From CAWKDG01 sp963848355 (lineage in GTDB: Bacteria > Actinomycetota > Acidimicrobiia > Acidimicrobiales > UBA8190), in assembly GCA_963848355.1 (NCBI GenBank), contig CAWKDG010000001.1, positions 806,001 to 870,000 of the forward strand: DNA of 64,000 bases. The letters run 5' to 3'. Shown in pieces: positions 57,589-64,000 of the stretch (position 1 is its first letter; every line of letters starts with the position of its first letter). The position numbers and the translations under genes are program-made. The notes below the pieces were generated by a model. The model did no database searches and was not told the origin of the DNA. It was given only the letters and a program-made list of their open reading frames with translations.

Positions 57589-58458
57589 GTGACCGTCTCT
57601 GCACGCTCGGCCAATAATCTGCCTCTTGCGGCCAGAGAGGGTTTCGTCGACATGCGGGGCGGCACGCCGGTGCGGGCCGGGACGTGGCCCTACGACGGGC
57701 CCGATCTCGTCACCGGTTGGCACTCCCACGACCTTCACCAGATCGAGTACGCCTTCAGCGGCGTCGTCGAGGTGGAGGCGGCCACGGCCCACCACCTCCT
57801 CCCGCCCCAACAGGCGGCCTGGATCCCGGCCGGGCTCACCCACAGGACGACACTGAAGGGCGTCCGCAGCATGTCGGTGTTCTTCGAACCGGACATGGTC
57901 CCCGCCGTCGACAGCCGGGTCCGGATCCTGGCCGCCGAGCCCGTGATCCGGGAGATGATCCTCTACGGCGGGCGATGGCCGATCGACCGACCATCCAGTG
58001 ACCCCACCGCCGACGCCTTCTTCGAGGCGCTGGCCAGGATCGCCTACGAGTGGCTCGATCGCGAGACGCCGCTGAGCCTGCCGACGAGCACGGATCCGGA
58101 CGTGGCGGCGGTGATGACCTATACGCAGGCGCACCTCGAGGGGGTCGGGGTGGGTGACGTCGCCGGGGCCGTCGGGTGGTCCGAGCGGACCCTACGCCGG
58201 CGTTTCCTCGAGGCGACGGGGATGACATGGCGGAGCTATCTGCTCCAGAGCCGTCTGATGCGCGCCATGGCCCTCCTGGCCGAATCGGGACCGTCGGTCC
58301 TCGACGTGGCCACCGTGGTGGGATTCGAGAGCGTCAGCGCCTTCACCCGCGCCTTCGGCCGGTACTGCGGGGAAACTCCCTCGGCCTACCGGAGCCGGGT
58401 CACGGGCGGAGCGCGGTCGCCGGGGAGGCCCTACCCCCAGGGAAGGTTGTCGACGTAG
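57589..58458 (+). CDS. AraC-family transcriptional regulator
   Basis: A 289-residue one-component regulator. The N-terminal cupin sensor has GWHSHDLHQIEYAFSGVVEVEAATA and HLLPPQQAAWIPAGLTHRTT. The C-terminal AraC domain (about 190-280) has two helix-turn-helix units: VGDVAGAVGWSERTLRRRFLEATGMTW and VLDVATVVGFESVSAFTRAFGRYCGETPSAYR. The ligand is unknown. Its 3' end overlaps the convergent rnhB by 28 bases. Divergent neighbour is a methyltransferase, a possible target. Confidence 0.9.
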   Translation: MTVSARSANNLPLAAREGFVDMRGGTPVRAGTWPYDGPDLVTGWHSHDLHQIEYAFSGVVEVEAATAHHLLPPQQAAWIPAGLTHRTTLKGVRSMSVFFEPDMVPAVDSRVRILAAEPVIREMILYGGRWPIDRPSSDPTADAFFEALARIAYEWLDRETPLSLPTSTDPDVAAVMTYTQAHLEGVGVGDVAGAVGWSERTLRRRFLEATGMTWRSYLLQSRLMRAMALLAESGPSVLDVATVVGFESVSAFTRAFGRYCGETPSAYRSRVTGGARSPGRPYPQGRLST

Positions 58459-59259
58459 ACCCAGGAGCGCCGGTGGATGGCGGTCAGGCCGTAGCCGCAG
58501 AGCGCCCGCTTGTGGGTGGGCGACGGATATCCCTTGTTCCGATCGAACTCGAAGGGCGGATACGAACCGGCGTCGGCCCGCATCATCCGGTCCCGGGTCA
58601 CTTTGGCCAGGACCGAGGCGGCGGCCACGGAGGAGCATTTGGCGTCGCCCTTGACCACCGTGTGGACCGACGGCGCCCAGTCGGGCAACAGGTCGTCCTC
58701 CTCGTCGAAGAGGGAAGGGGTGGGCTCGGGCGTCACGTAATCGAAGGTTCCGTCCAGGACGACGGCGTCGGGAAGATGGTCGGCGGGGCACCTGGGCGAA
58801 AGCACGACGGGTGGCGAGGCGCAGCGACGCCGTCATCCCGAGGGCGTCACACTCCTCCGGGCCGGCGTGGCCGACGGCCCACGACGTGCACCACCGGGCC
58901 AGGGGATCGAAGAGACGTTCGCGCACGTCCTCCACCAGTTGCTTGGAGTCGCGCAACCCCGACGGCGTCCGACGCAACGGTGCCGCCAGGACGACGACAC
59001 CCACCGTGAGAGGCCCCGCCCACGCACCGCGTCCGACCTCGTCCACCCCGGCCACGAAACGATGCCCGTTCGCCCACAGCCGCTTCTCCCAGGTGAGGGT
59101 GGGCTTCGGTGCCTTTCCCGGACGGCGGTGACCCGCCGGCACGGTCCGCGGGGTGGTCGCGTTTGTTTGCAAACCGTTGTCCGCTGCTTGCGCGGAATCC
59201 AGTGTTTCCACCTTGTTGTCCGCCAAACCCTTGTCCACCGGTGCCACGGGGCGCATCAT
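58431..59259 (-). pseudogene. rnhB: Ribonuclease HII, frameshifted
   Basis: RNase HII, which removes ribonucleotides from DNA. The N-terminal part has RFVAGVDEVGRGAWAGPLTVG (catalytic DEVGRG), GLRDSKQL and ECDALGMTASLRLATRRAFAQ. The frame then breaks at a G4 run (58785-58788): removing one base gives QVPADHLPDAVVLDGTFDY, and the rest (GDAKCSSVAAASVLAKVTRDR, YPPFEFDRNKGYPSPTHKRAL) follows in the new frame to 58431. Corrected length about 275 residues, with a long N-terminal extension. Start at ATG 59259 is uncertain. A homopolymer sequencing error is likely. Confidence 0.82.
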
Positions 59260-59352
59260 GGGAGGTGCCGGCCCGGGACCCCCCCGAAGGCCAGGCACAC
59301 GACCCCTGAAGCTTGACGAGCGGCACCCGGGTCCATCGGATCGTGGGCGTTG

Positions 59353-59360
59353 CGGGAGGA
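59353..59360 (+). promoter_or_regulatory. Ribosome binding site for the 80-residue protein
   Basis: A GGGAGGAG-type purine tract just before the ATG at 59368; it supports this start over codons upstream. Confidence 0.6.
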
Positions 59361-59367
59361 GTGGGGA

Positions 59368-59610
59368 ATGGTCAACACGGCCTTCGATGCATCCAAGGCC
59401 AATGTGAAGGACACAGGACTCACGGCGGGCACCGCCGTCGATGTCCGCAGCCGGTACGTCGGGGCGTGGAGCTCGGGATTCGAGGTCGCCGAACCGGTGA
59501 AGGACGGGTACCGGGTGCGCCGGCTCTCCGACGGGAGCGTCCTTCCCGATGTCTTCACCAATGAGGACGTGCGCGCCCAGCGCCACAAGACCGGACTGTG
59601 GTGGTACTGA
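59368..59610 (+). CDS. Small conserved-looking hypothetical protein
   Basis: An 80-residue protein I cannot assign. It begins MVNTAFDASKANVKDTGL, contains DVRSRYVGAWSSGFEVAEPV and a beta-rich stretch GYRVRRLSDGSVLPDVF, and ends in TGLWWY. A strong ribosome site, composition like that of real genes and the position in a gap of fitting size support expression. No signal peptide or membrane segment. It is divergent from rnhB and convergent with the GYD gene; its stop is 10 bases before a tandem repeat. Confidence 0.75.
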   Translation: MVNTAFDASKANVKDTGLTAGTAVDVRSRYVGAWSSGFEVAEPVKDGYRVRRLSDGSVLPDVFTNEDVRAQRHKTGLWWY

Positions 59611-59620
59611 GCCACTGCTT

Positions 59621-59678
59621 CGTCAGGAACCGCTGACCATCGTCAGGAACCGCTGACCATCGTCAGGAACCGCTGACC
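59621..59678. repeat. 20-bp tandem repeat, three copies, on the GYD-protein stop
   Basis: CGTCAGGAACCGCTGACCAT at 59621-59640 and 59641-59660, then an 18-base copy at 59661-59678. On the minus strand each copy contains GGTTCCTGA; the first one met supplies the TGA of the GYD-domain gene, the others repeat it downstream. Confidence 0.95.
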
Positions 59679-59953
59679 GCGGCGATGAACTCGTCGATCG
59701 GGATGGCGGTCAGGGTCTTCGTCTTCAGCGTGCCGCGGGCACCGAGCGTCAGCGCCACCCGGGCCACGACCTTGTCGTCCGGAGCCTCGAGGATGCTGGC
59801 GAAGTCGTAGGGGCCGAGGAGTGCCCACTGCGAGACGACCCGGACGCCCATGGCCTCCACCTCTTCGTTCACCTGCTTGAGGCGCTGAGGATTCTCCCGC
59901 AAGGTGGCCATACCCTCGGGACCGAGTGTCGACAGCATGAGATACATGGGCAT
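59663..59953 (-). CDS. GYD-domain protein
   Basis: A 96-residue single-domain protein with MYLMLSTLGPEGMATLRENP, MGVRVVSQWALLGPYDFASILEAPDD (the GPYD variant of the GYD motif) and TLKTKTLTAIPIDEF. The family is a ferredoxin-like dimer of unknown function. The ATG at 59953 has TAGCGT 7 nt upstream. Its stop codon lies in a three-copy repeat, giving SGS as the final residues. Confidence 0.85.
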   Translation of the reverse strand: MPMYLMLSTLGPEGMATLRENPQRLKQVNEEVEAMGVRVVSQWALLGPYDFASILEAPDDKVVARVALTLGARGTLKTKTLTAIPIDEFIAAVSGS

Positions 59954-59960
59954 GGGGCGC

Positions 59961-59966
59961 ACGCTA
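59961..59966 (-). promoter_or_regulatory. -10 box (TAGCGT) for the GYD gene, leaderless
   Basis: TAGCGT ends 7 nt before the ATG at 59953. Confidence 0.5.
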
Positions 59967-59988
59967 GCAATCGCCGGCGTTCGACCGA

Positions 59989-60402
59989 TCACCGGCGTTC
60001 GACCCGGGAGATGACCGGGAGCTCGGCCTCGTCGGGTTCGGCCCGGAGGAAAGCCTCGACCATCTCGCTCACCACCGCCGGTGAGCTGAGCCGCAGACCG
60101 AAGGCCAGCACGTTGGCGTCGTTCCACTTCCGGGCCCCGTCGGCCGTGGCCGCGTCGGTGCACAGGGCGGCGCGGACGCCGGGGACCTTGTTGGCGGCGA
60201 TGCTCACGCCGGTGCCCGTCCAGCAGCAGACCACGCCCCGGTCCACACGACCGGCCGCCACGGCCTCCCCGACGGCGCGCCCCACCTCGGGCCACGCCTC
60301 ACCGCGTGCGACGTACTCGACGTCGTGGCCACTGCGTTCCAATTCGGTGACGACGGCATCGGTCAGGGCCGTCTCTTCGTCGGTCCCGAAGGCGATCCGC
60401 AC
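59989..60402 (-). CDS. RpiB/LacA/LacB-family sugar-phosphate isomerase
   Basis: A 137-residue protein of the ribose-5-phosphate isomerase B family. The C-terminal half is standard (CCWTGTGVSIAANKVPGVRAALCTDAATADGARKWNDANVLAFG), including the active Cys region and the NxxNVLxxG helix. The N-terminal phosphate/His motif, usually GSDHAG, reads FGTDEETALTD, so the isomerase base His is missing and the substrate may differ. GTG at 60402 is favoured because TAGCGT lies 8 nt upstream. Confidence 0.82.
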   Translation of the reverse strand: MRIAFGTDEETALTDAVVTELERSGHDVEYVARGEAWPEVGRAVGEAVAAGRVDRGVVCCWTGTGVSIAANKVPGVRAALCTDAATADGARKWNDANVLAFGLRLSSPAVVSEMVEAFLRAEPDEAELPVISRVERR

Positions 60403-60410
60403 GTCCGGCA

Positions 60411-60416
60411 ACGCTA
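60411..60416 (-). promoter_or_regulatory. -10 box (TAGCGT) for the RpiB-like gene, leaderless
   Basis: TAGCGT ends 8 nt before the GTG at 60402; a TTG at 60411 would overlap it and is rejected. Confidence 0.45.
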
Positions 60417-60441
60417 ATGCCGTCGAACACCGGGGGTGCGG

Positions 60442-61974
60442 CTAGGGCGAGCGCAGGTCGACGCGACGCACCTTCCCCATGGCGTTGCGGGGCAGCGCAC
60501 CGACGAAGTGGACCAGGCGCGGTCGCTTGTAAGGAGCCAGAAGACCGGCGGCGAAGGAGAGCAACTCCTGGCGCGAGGGCGGGTGCCCGTCGGCCACGAC
60601 CCATGCCGTCACCGCCTCACCCCACTCGTCCGACGGCGTTCCCGTCACCGCCACCTCGGCCACCGACGGATGCGTCAGCAGGACGTCCTCCACCTCGGCC
60701 GGGTAGACGTTGTACCCCCCGGACACGATGAGGTCGCTGTCGCGACCGCGGATGCTCACGTAACCGTCGTCGACGACGGCCAGGTCACCGGTGCGGAACC
60801 AGCCCTCGTCCAAACGGTCGGCCGTCGCCGCCGGCCGCTCCCAGTACCCGCCGAAGATCGTCGGTCCCCGGACGAGAATCTCCTCGCCCTCGAGACGGAC
60901 GTCCACCCCGGGAAAGGGGAAGCCGACCGTCCCCGGACGGCGCTCACCGTCGTACGGGTTGGAGATGGTCATGAGGGTTTCCGTCATCCCGTAGCGCTCG
61001 AGGACATCGGTGCCCGCATCCTCGAGGATCCGGCGATGCAGATCGGCGGCCAGGGGAGCCGATCCCGACACGGCCAGCCGCAACCGGGAGAGCTCGCCGA
61101 CGCGGGCCGACGCCGCCAACCGGTGATACATGGTGGGAACACCGAAGAACATCGTGGCCCGGTGGGCGGCCGACGCGTCGAGGACGGCGTCGGCGTCGAA
61201 CCGAGGGAGAAGGACGATCGAGGAGCCGCACACGAGCGACGTGCACAGAGCGACACAGAGTCCGTGTCCGTGGAAGATCGGAAGGGCGTGGACGAGACGG
61301 TCCTCCGGTTGCCACCGCCACGTGAGACGGACCGACTCGCTGTTGGCCAGGAGGTTCCCGTGGCTGAGGACAGCTCCTTTCGGGGCACCCGTCGTCCCCG
61401 AGGTGTAGGCGATCAGAGCGGGATCGCGAGACACCGATGTGTCGAGCCGTTCGGCCACCGGCGCGGCGCCGCCCGGCGCCGGACGGCCGGCGGTCTGCTG
61501 CAGGTCGGCGGACAGCACGACCAAAGGAGCGCGGGACGACTCGACCACCCACCGGGCCCGCTCGGGGTCGTCGACGACGGCAGCGGACGGCCGGACGTCC
61601 CCGACGATGTGGGTCAGCTCGCGCGCCGTGTAGGCGGAGTTGGTGGGAACGGCCACCAGGGCTCCGGTCCGGAGGATGGCGATGTACGCCACCACCGTGT
61701 CCAGTGACGACCCCGCGCACACGAGAACCCGGTCCCCCGTGTGCAACCCCAGGCCCATCAAGCGGGCGGCGGCGAGGCGGGTGCGTTCCTCGAACTCGCC
61801 GGCCGTGATCCATCGGGCGGCGTGGCCGGCGCCGACGTCGTAGATGAGCGGAGCAGCGGGGTTGGCCGACCACACCTCGGCCCATGCCGCCGGGAGGCTG
61901 CGACGAGCCGTCAGATCCTCGACCTGCAGCGCGCTGTCGGCCGGCAGGTGCTCACGCCAATGACGGGGTTGCAC
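60442..61974 (-). CDS. AMP-dependent acyl-CoA synthetase (malonyl-CoA synthetase-like group)
   Basis: Activates a carboxylic acid to its CoA thioester through an acyl-AMP. The 510 residues include YTSGTTGAPKGAVLSHGN (P-loop), ALPIFHGHGL, LRLAVSGSAPL, ERYGMTETLM, GWFRTGDLAVVDDGYVSIRGRDSDLIVSGGYNVYPAEVE and PRNAMGKVRR (catalytic Lys). The short length and HGHGLCVAL segment resemble malonyl-CoA synthetases, but the substrate is open. The GTG at 61974 is favoured because TACCGT lies 8 nt upstream; GTG 61980 is an alternative. Confidence 0.9.
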   Translation of the reverse strand: MQPRHWREHLPADSALQVEDLTARRSLPAAWAEVWSANPAAPLIYDVGAGHAARWITAGEFEERTRLAAARLMGLGLHTGDRVLVCAGSSLDTVVAYIAILRTGALVAVPTNSAYTARELTHIVGDVRPSAAVVDDPERARWVVESSRAPLVVLSADLQQTAGRPAPGGAAPVAERLDTSVSRDPALIAYTSGTTGAPKGAVLSHGNLLANSESVRLTWRWQPEDRLVHALPIFHGHGLCVALCTSLVCGSSIVLLPRFDADAVLDASAAHRATMFFGVPTMYHRLAASARVGELSRLRLAVSGSAPLAADLHRRILEDAGTDVLERYGMTETLMTISNPYDGERRPGTVGFPFPGVDVRLEGEEILVRGPTIFGGYWERPAATADRLDEGWFRTGDLAVVDDGYVSIRGRDSDLIVSGGYNVYPAEVEDVLLTHPSVAEVAVTGTPSDEWGEAVTAWVVADGHPPSRQELLSFAAGLLAPYKRPRLVHFVGALPRNAMGKVRRVDLRSP

Positions 61975-61982
61975 GGCCACGA

Positions 61983-61988
61983 ACGGTA
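61983..61988 (-). promoter_or_regulatory. -10 box (TACCGT) for the acyl-CoA synthetase, leaderless
   Basis: TACCGT ends 8 nt before the GTG at 61974. Confidence 0.4.
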
Positions 61989-62043
61989 CCAAGACGTGCC
62001 GGCAAGGTCGGTACGCACGATTGCAGAGTGAGCAGGCCACTGT

Positions 62044-62049
62044 TACCCT
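62044..62049 (+). promoter_or_regulatory. -10 box (TACCCT) for the glycosyltransferase at 62057, leaderless
   Basis: TACCCT ends 7 nt before the GTG at 62057. Confidence 0.5.
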
Positions 62050-62056
62050 CGCCAAG

Positions 62057-63103
62057 GTGTGGTCTTCCCGCGTCGGCGCGCGCTTGGTGAAGGCCCTGGG
62101 CCGGCACAACGGGGGGCAAGGGCCACACGTGGCGGGCGAGCCCAATCCGACGCATCCTGACCTGATCGGCGAGTTCCGTTTCTTCGCCGTGATCAAGACC
62201 TGGATGGACGAGGACATCATCGAGGCGACTGTGCGCAACGCCGTGGCGCAGGGCGCGGAAGCGGTCTTCCTCGTGGATAACGGAAGCACCGACGCCACCG
62301 TGACGCGGGCGCAGGCGGCGGGGGCCGTCGTGGCCGACTGTTACGAGACCGACGTGTTCGAAGGCCGGATCTCGCAGATCCTCATCAACGCCGTCATCGC
62401 CCGACAGTCACTGTCGAGCCGGGCCCCGTTCGTGTGGTGGCTGCTGCTCGACTCCGACGAATTTCCGGAGGGCCCCGAAGGCATGACGATCAAGCAGTAC
62501 CTGGAGACGTTGGACCGGCGCTTCCGGCTCGTGGGCAGCCGTTACGTCAATCACCTGCCGTCGGAGAAGCCCGAGTACATTCCGGGGTTCCATCCCATCG
62601 ATTTTCAACCGCTGTGCGTTCCCTTCGCTCCGCTCAGGCATCCCCCGTGCGCTCAGGGTCACTGGAAACATCCGGTGCAGCGCTTCGACCGCGACGGACT
62701 GTTCGTGACGAGTGGAGAGGGATTCCACAGCGCCACCGTCCGGACGGGCGTACCGCTGGTGGAGCCGGTCGGCGGGATCATCACCCATCACTTTCAGTAC
62801 CGTGACGAGGCGGTGACGCGGGCCAAGCTGGAGTTGACGTGCGGACCGGGCTCGACCCGTACCCAGTTGCACGAATCCATCGGGAACAAGGGCTTCGTCG
62901 CTCGACGCCGCTCCATCGACGCCGTGTACGAGCACCGCTGGAGCGACGTCTCGAGCGTTCCCAACGTCCACGCGTCCGAGGGTGCCGACCCTCAGCCGTG
63001 GCCCCACCTCGAACGCGTTCGACGCTGGTACGACGTCGAAGAGATCGCGGCCGGTCGTCGACGCTGGGCCGCCCAGGCGGCCATCACCCGCGTGGCCGAC
63101 TGA
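62057..63103 (+). CDS. Glycosyltransferase family 2-like protein
   Basis: A 348-residue GT-A-fold transferase. The core reads FFAVIKTWMDEDIIEATVRN, AEAVFLVDNGSTDATVTRA and WWLLLDSDEFPEGPEGM (DxD-type metal site), followed by SRYVNHLPS and many His/Trp residues (CAQGHWKHPVQRF, GGIITHHFQYRDEA). This layout is seen in glycosyltransferases of sulfated or methylated surface-glycan clusters. A sulfotransferase gene follows after 26 bases. The GTG at 62057 has a -10 box 7 nt upstream. Confidence 0.8.
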   Translation: MWSSRVGARLVKALGRHNGGQGPHVAGEPNPTHPDLIGEFRFFAVIKTWMDEDIIEATVRNAVAQGAEAVFLVDNGSTDATVTRAQAAGAVVADCYETDVFEGRISQILINAVIARQSLSSRAPFVWWLLLDSDEFPEGPEGMTIKQYLETLDRRFRLVGSRYVNHLPSEKPEYIPGFHPIDFQPLCVPFAPLRHPPCAQGHWKHPVQRFDRDGLFVTSGEGFHSATVRTGVPLVEPVGGIITHHFQYRDEAVTRAKLELTCGPGSTRTQLHESIGNKGFVARRRSIDAVYEHRWSDVSSVPNVHASEGADPQPWPHLERVRRWYDVEEIAAGRRRWAAQAAITRVAD

Positions 63104-63129
63104 GCCCGGCGAGCCGGGACCGCGAGACC

Positions 63130-64000
63130 ATGGAGGAGTCGGGTCCCGCGCCTGACCAGCTCGCACCCGCGGTGTCGGGTCTCCGTCGACGGGTCGGGCG
63201 CGAGACGTACTTTCTGCGGCAGGCCGTGCGGCGCCCCAAGATGTTCAAACGCCGGGCGCGACGGACGCTGTCCCCGAAGGTCGCCTTCCTCGAGAGCAAT
63301 CACCACCCGAGCCGGTCTCTGCTGGTGGTCGGGAGTGCCCGCAGCGGGACGACGTGGTTGGCCGAGGTCCTGGCCGACTCGCTCCACGGCCGGCTCGTGT
63401 TCGAGCCCCTGCGTACCGAGACGGTCCCCCTGGCCCGACCCGTCCGCTTCGGCCACTTCCTCGATCCCGGCCGTGCGCCGGACCCGACCGTGGCGCACGT
63501 GCTCGACAAGATCATGGCCGGACGGGTACGCACCAGATGGACCGACGAGTACAACACTGTCCGCTTCGCCCGCTGCCGCGTAGTGAAGGAGATCCGGGCG
63601 ACCAACCTGCTGCCTTGGATCGTCCGCCGCTATCCCCGCACCCCCGTCGTCTACCTGCTGCGCCATCCGGTGCCGAGCTCCTGGTCGGTCGCCCAACTGG
63701 GCTGGCCCGACAAGCTCCAGCAGTTCCTCGGCCAGGAGTCGCTGATGCAGGGTCCGCTGGCACCGTTTGGCACCGTGATCGACGCGGCGGCGGGCTCCAC
63801 CGACCCTTTCCACCGGTTCGTCCTGCGCTGGTGCCTCGAGAACTTCGTGCCCACAGAGCTCTTGGATGCGGGTCAGGCCCACGTCGTGTTCTACGAGCAT
63901 CTGGTGGAGGATCCCCGGGCCGAGCTGGCCCGGCTGAGCGCGTTTCTCCGACGGTTCAGCCCCGGTACCTGGAACGTGCGGCTGGAGGGGGCCGATACCT
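63130..64000 (+). CDS. Sulfotransferase, cut by the right window edge
   Basis: PAPS-dependent sulfotransferase, 290 residues visible. It has the 5'-phosphosulfate loop LLVVGSARSGTTWLAEVLADSL at about residues 60-80, the 3'-phosphate region RFARCRVVKEIRATNLLPWIVRRYPRTPVVYLLRHPVPSSWSVAQLGW and an acidic helix FYEHLVEDPRAEL. It probably sulfates a carbohydrate or lipid made by the cluster that begins at 62057. The ATG at 63130 was chosen; the gene continues beyond 64000. Confidence 0.88.
   Translation, partial: MEESGPAPDQLAPAVSGLRRRVGRETYFLRQAVRRPKMFKRRARRTLSPKVAFLESNHHPSRSLLVVGSARSGTTWLAEVLADSLHGRLVFEPLRTETVPLARPVRFGHFLDPGRAPDPTVAHVLDKIMAGRVRTRWTDEYNTVRFARCRVVKEIRATNLLPWIVRRYPRTPVVYLLRHPVPSSWSVAQLGWPDKLQQFLGQESLMQGPLAPFGTVIDAAAGSTDPFHRFVLRWCLENFVPTELLDAGQAHVVFYEHLVEDPRAELARLSAFLRRFSPGTWNVRLEGADT

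Noticed and set aside
1..64000. Mobile element, prophage, toxin-antitoxin or defence island
   Set aside because: No transposase, integrase, phage structural gene, tRNA-flanked att site or recognised defence gene was found; gene content and composition are uniform.

Overview
The window is about 64 kb of very GC-rich, densely packed bacterial chromosome. Genes are short-spaced or overlap by 1 to 8 bases (ATGA/GTGA junctions), GTG starts are common, and several TTG starts are plausible. The gene set (homodimeric AceE-type pyruvate dehydrogenase with a lipoyl E2, WS/DGAT acyltransferase, MoeZ-like sulfur-carrier activator, dTDP-rhamnose genes, NlpC/P60 proteins with GYW/FGDA repeats, B12-dependent mutase and MetH) and the very frequent TANNNT boxes 5-9 nt before start codons point to a free-living actinobacterium, most likely of the class Acidimicrobiia. 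That placement is an inference; no rRNA or marker tree was possible. No rRNA, tRNA, CRISPR array, phage, insertion sequence or integrase was seen.

Layout. 1-5773 (minus strand) is a cell-surface polysaccharide operon: RmlB, RmlD, UDP-glucose dehydrogenase, UDP-glucuronate decarboxylase, a polyprenyl-phosphate-type glycosyltransferase and a rhamnosyltransferase-like enzyme cut by the window edge. 5871-8528 holds biotin ligase BirA divergent from a biotin carboxylase/BCCP gene that is broken by a one-base deficit in a G7 run. 8576-20064 is mixed metabolism: M20 hydrolase, methyltransferase, acyl-CoA mutase, YVTN propeller, rhodanese-ThiF protein, nitroreductase, patatin, WS/DGAT, copper amine oxidase. 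20158-24303 holds two secreted GYW-repeat proteins, one with a C-terminal NlpC/P60 peptidase, plus an unknown conserved-looking protein and an enoyl-CoA hydratase. 24357-32073 covers FxsA, a PhyH-like dioxygenase, a TPP enzyme next to GlcD, an ACT protein, leucyl aminopeptidase and PduO adenosyltransferase. 32157-35687 is B12-dependent MetH.

35789-45301 (minus) has two runs: SDR, M24 peptidase, a LipB-LipA fusion, E2 and Lpd; and RNase HI, SDR, aldo/keto reductase and DUF2203. Together with AceE at 45728 this makes a pyruvate dehydrogenase/lipoylation island. 48587-64000 carries a broken GNAT gene, HhH-GPD glycosylase with a histone-like tail, ThiE, acyl-CoA dehydrogenases, MBL hydrolase, glutamate dehydrogenase with an EamA transporter, AraC regulator, a frameshifted RNase HII, RpiB, an acyl-CoA synthetase, and at the right edge a glycosyltransferase and a truncated sulfotransferase.

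The most notable points are: the single-chain LipB-LipA protein; short tandem duplications that repeatedly sit on stop codons at gene junctions; the pervasive leaderless promoter signature, which also fixes several start codons; three frameshifted genes, two of them in homopolymers, which could be assembly errors; and several family members with altered catalytic motifs (RmlB with Cys for the active-site Asp, an alpha/beta hydrolase without its nucleophile serine, an SDR without YxxxK). I did not find a clearly new defence, mobile or biosynthetic system.
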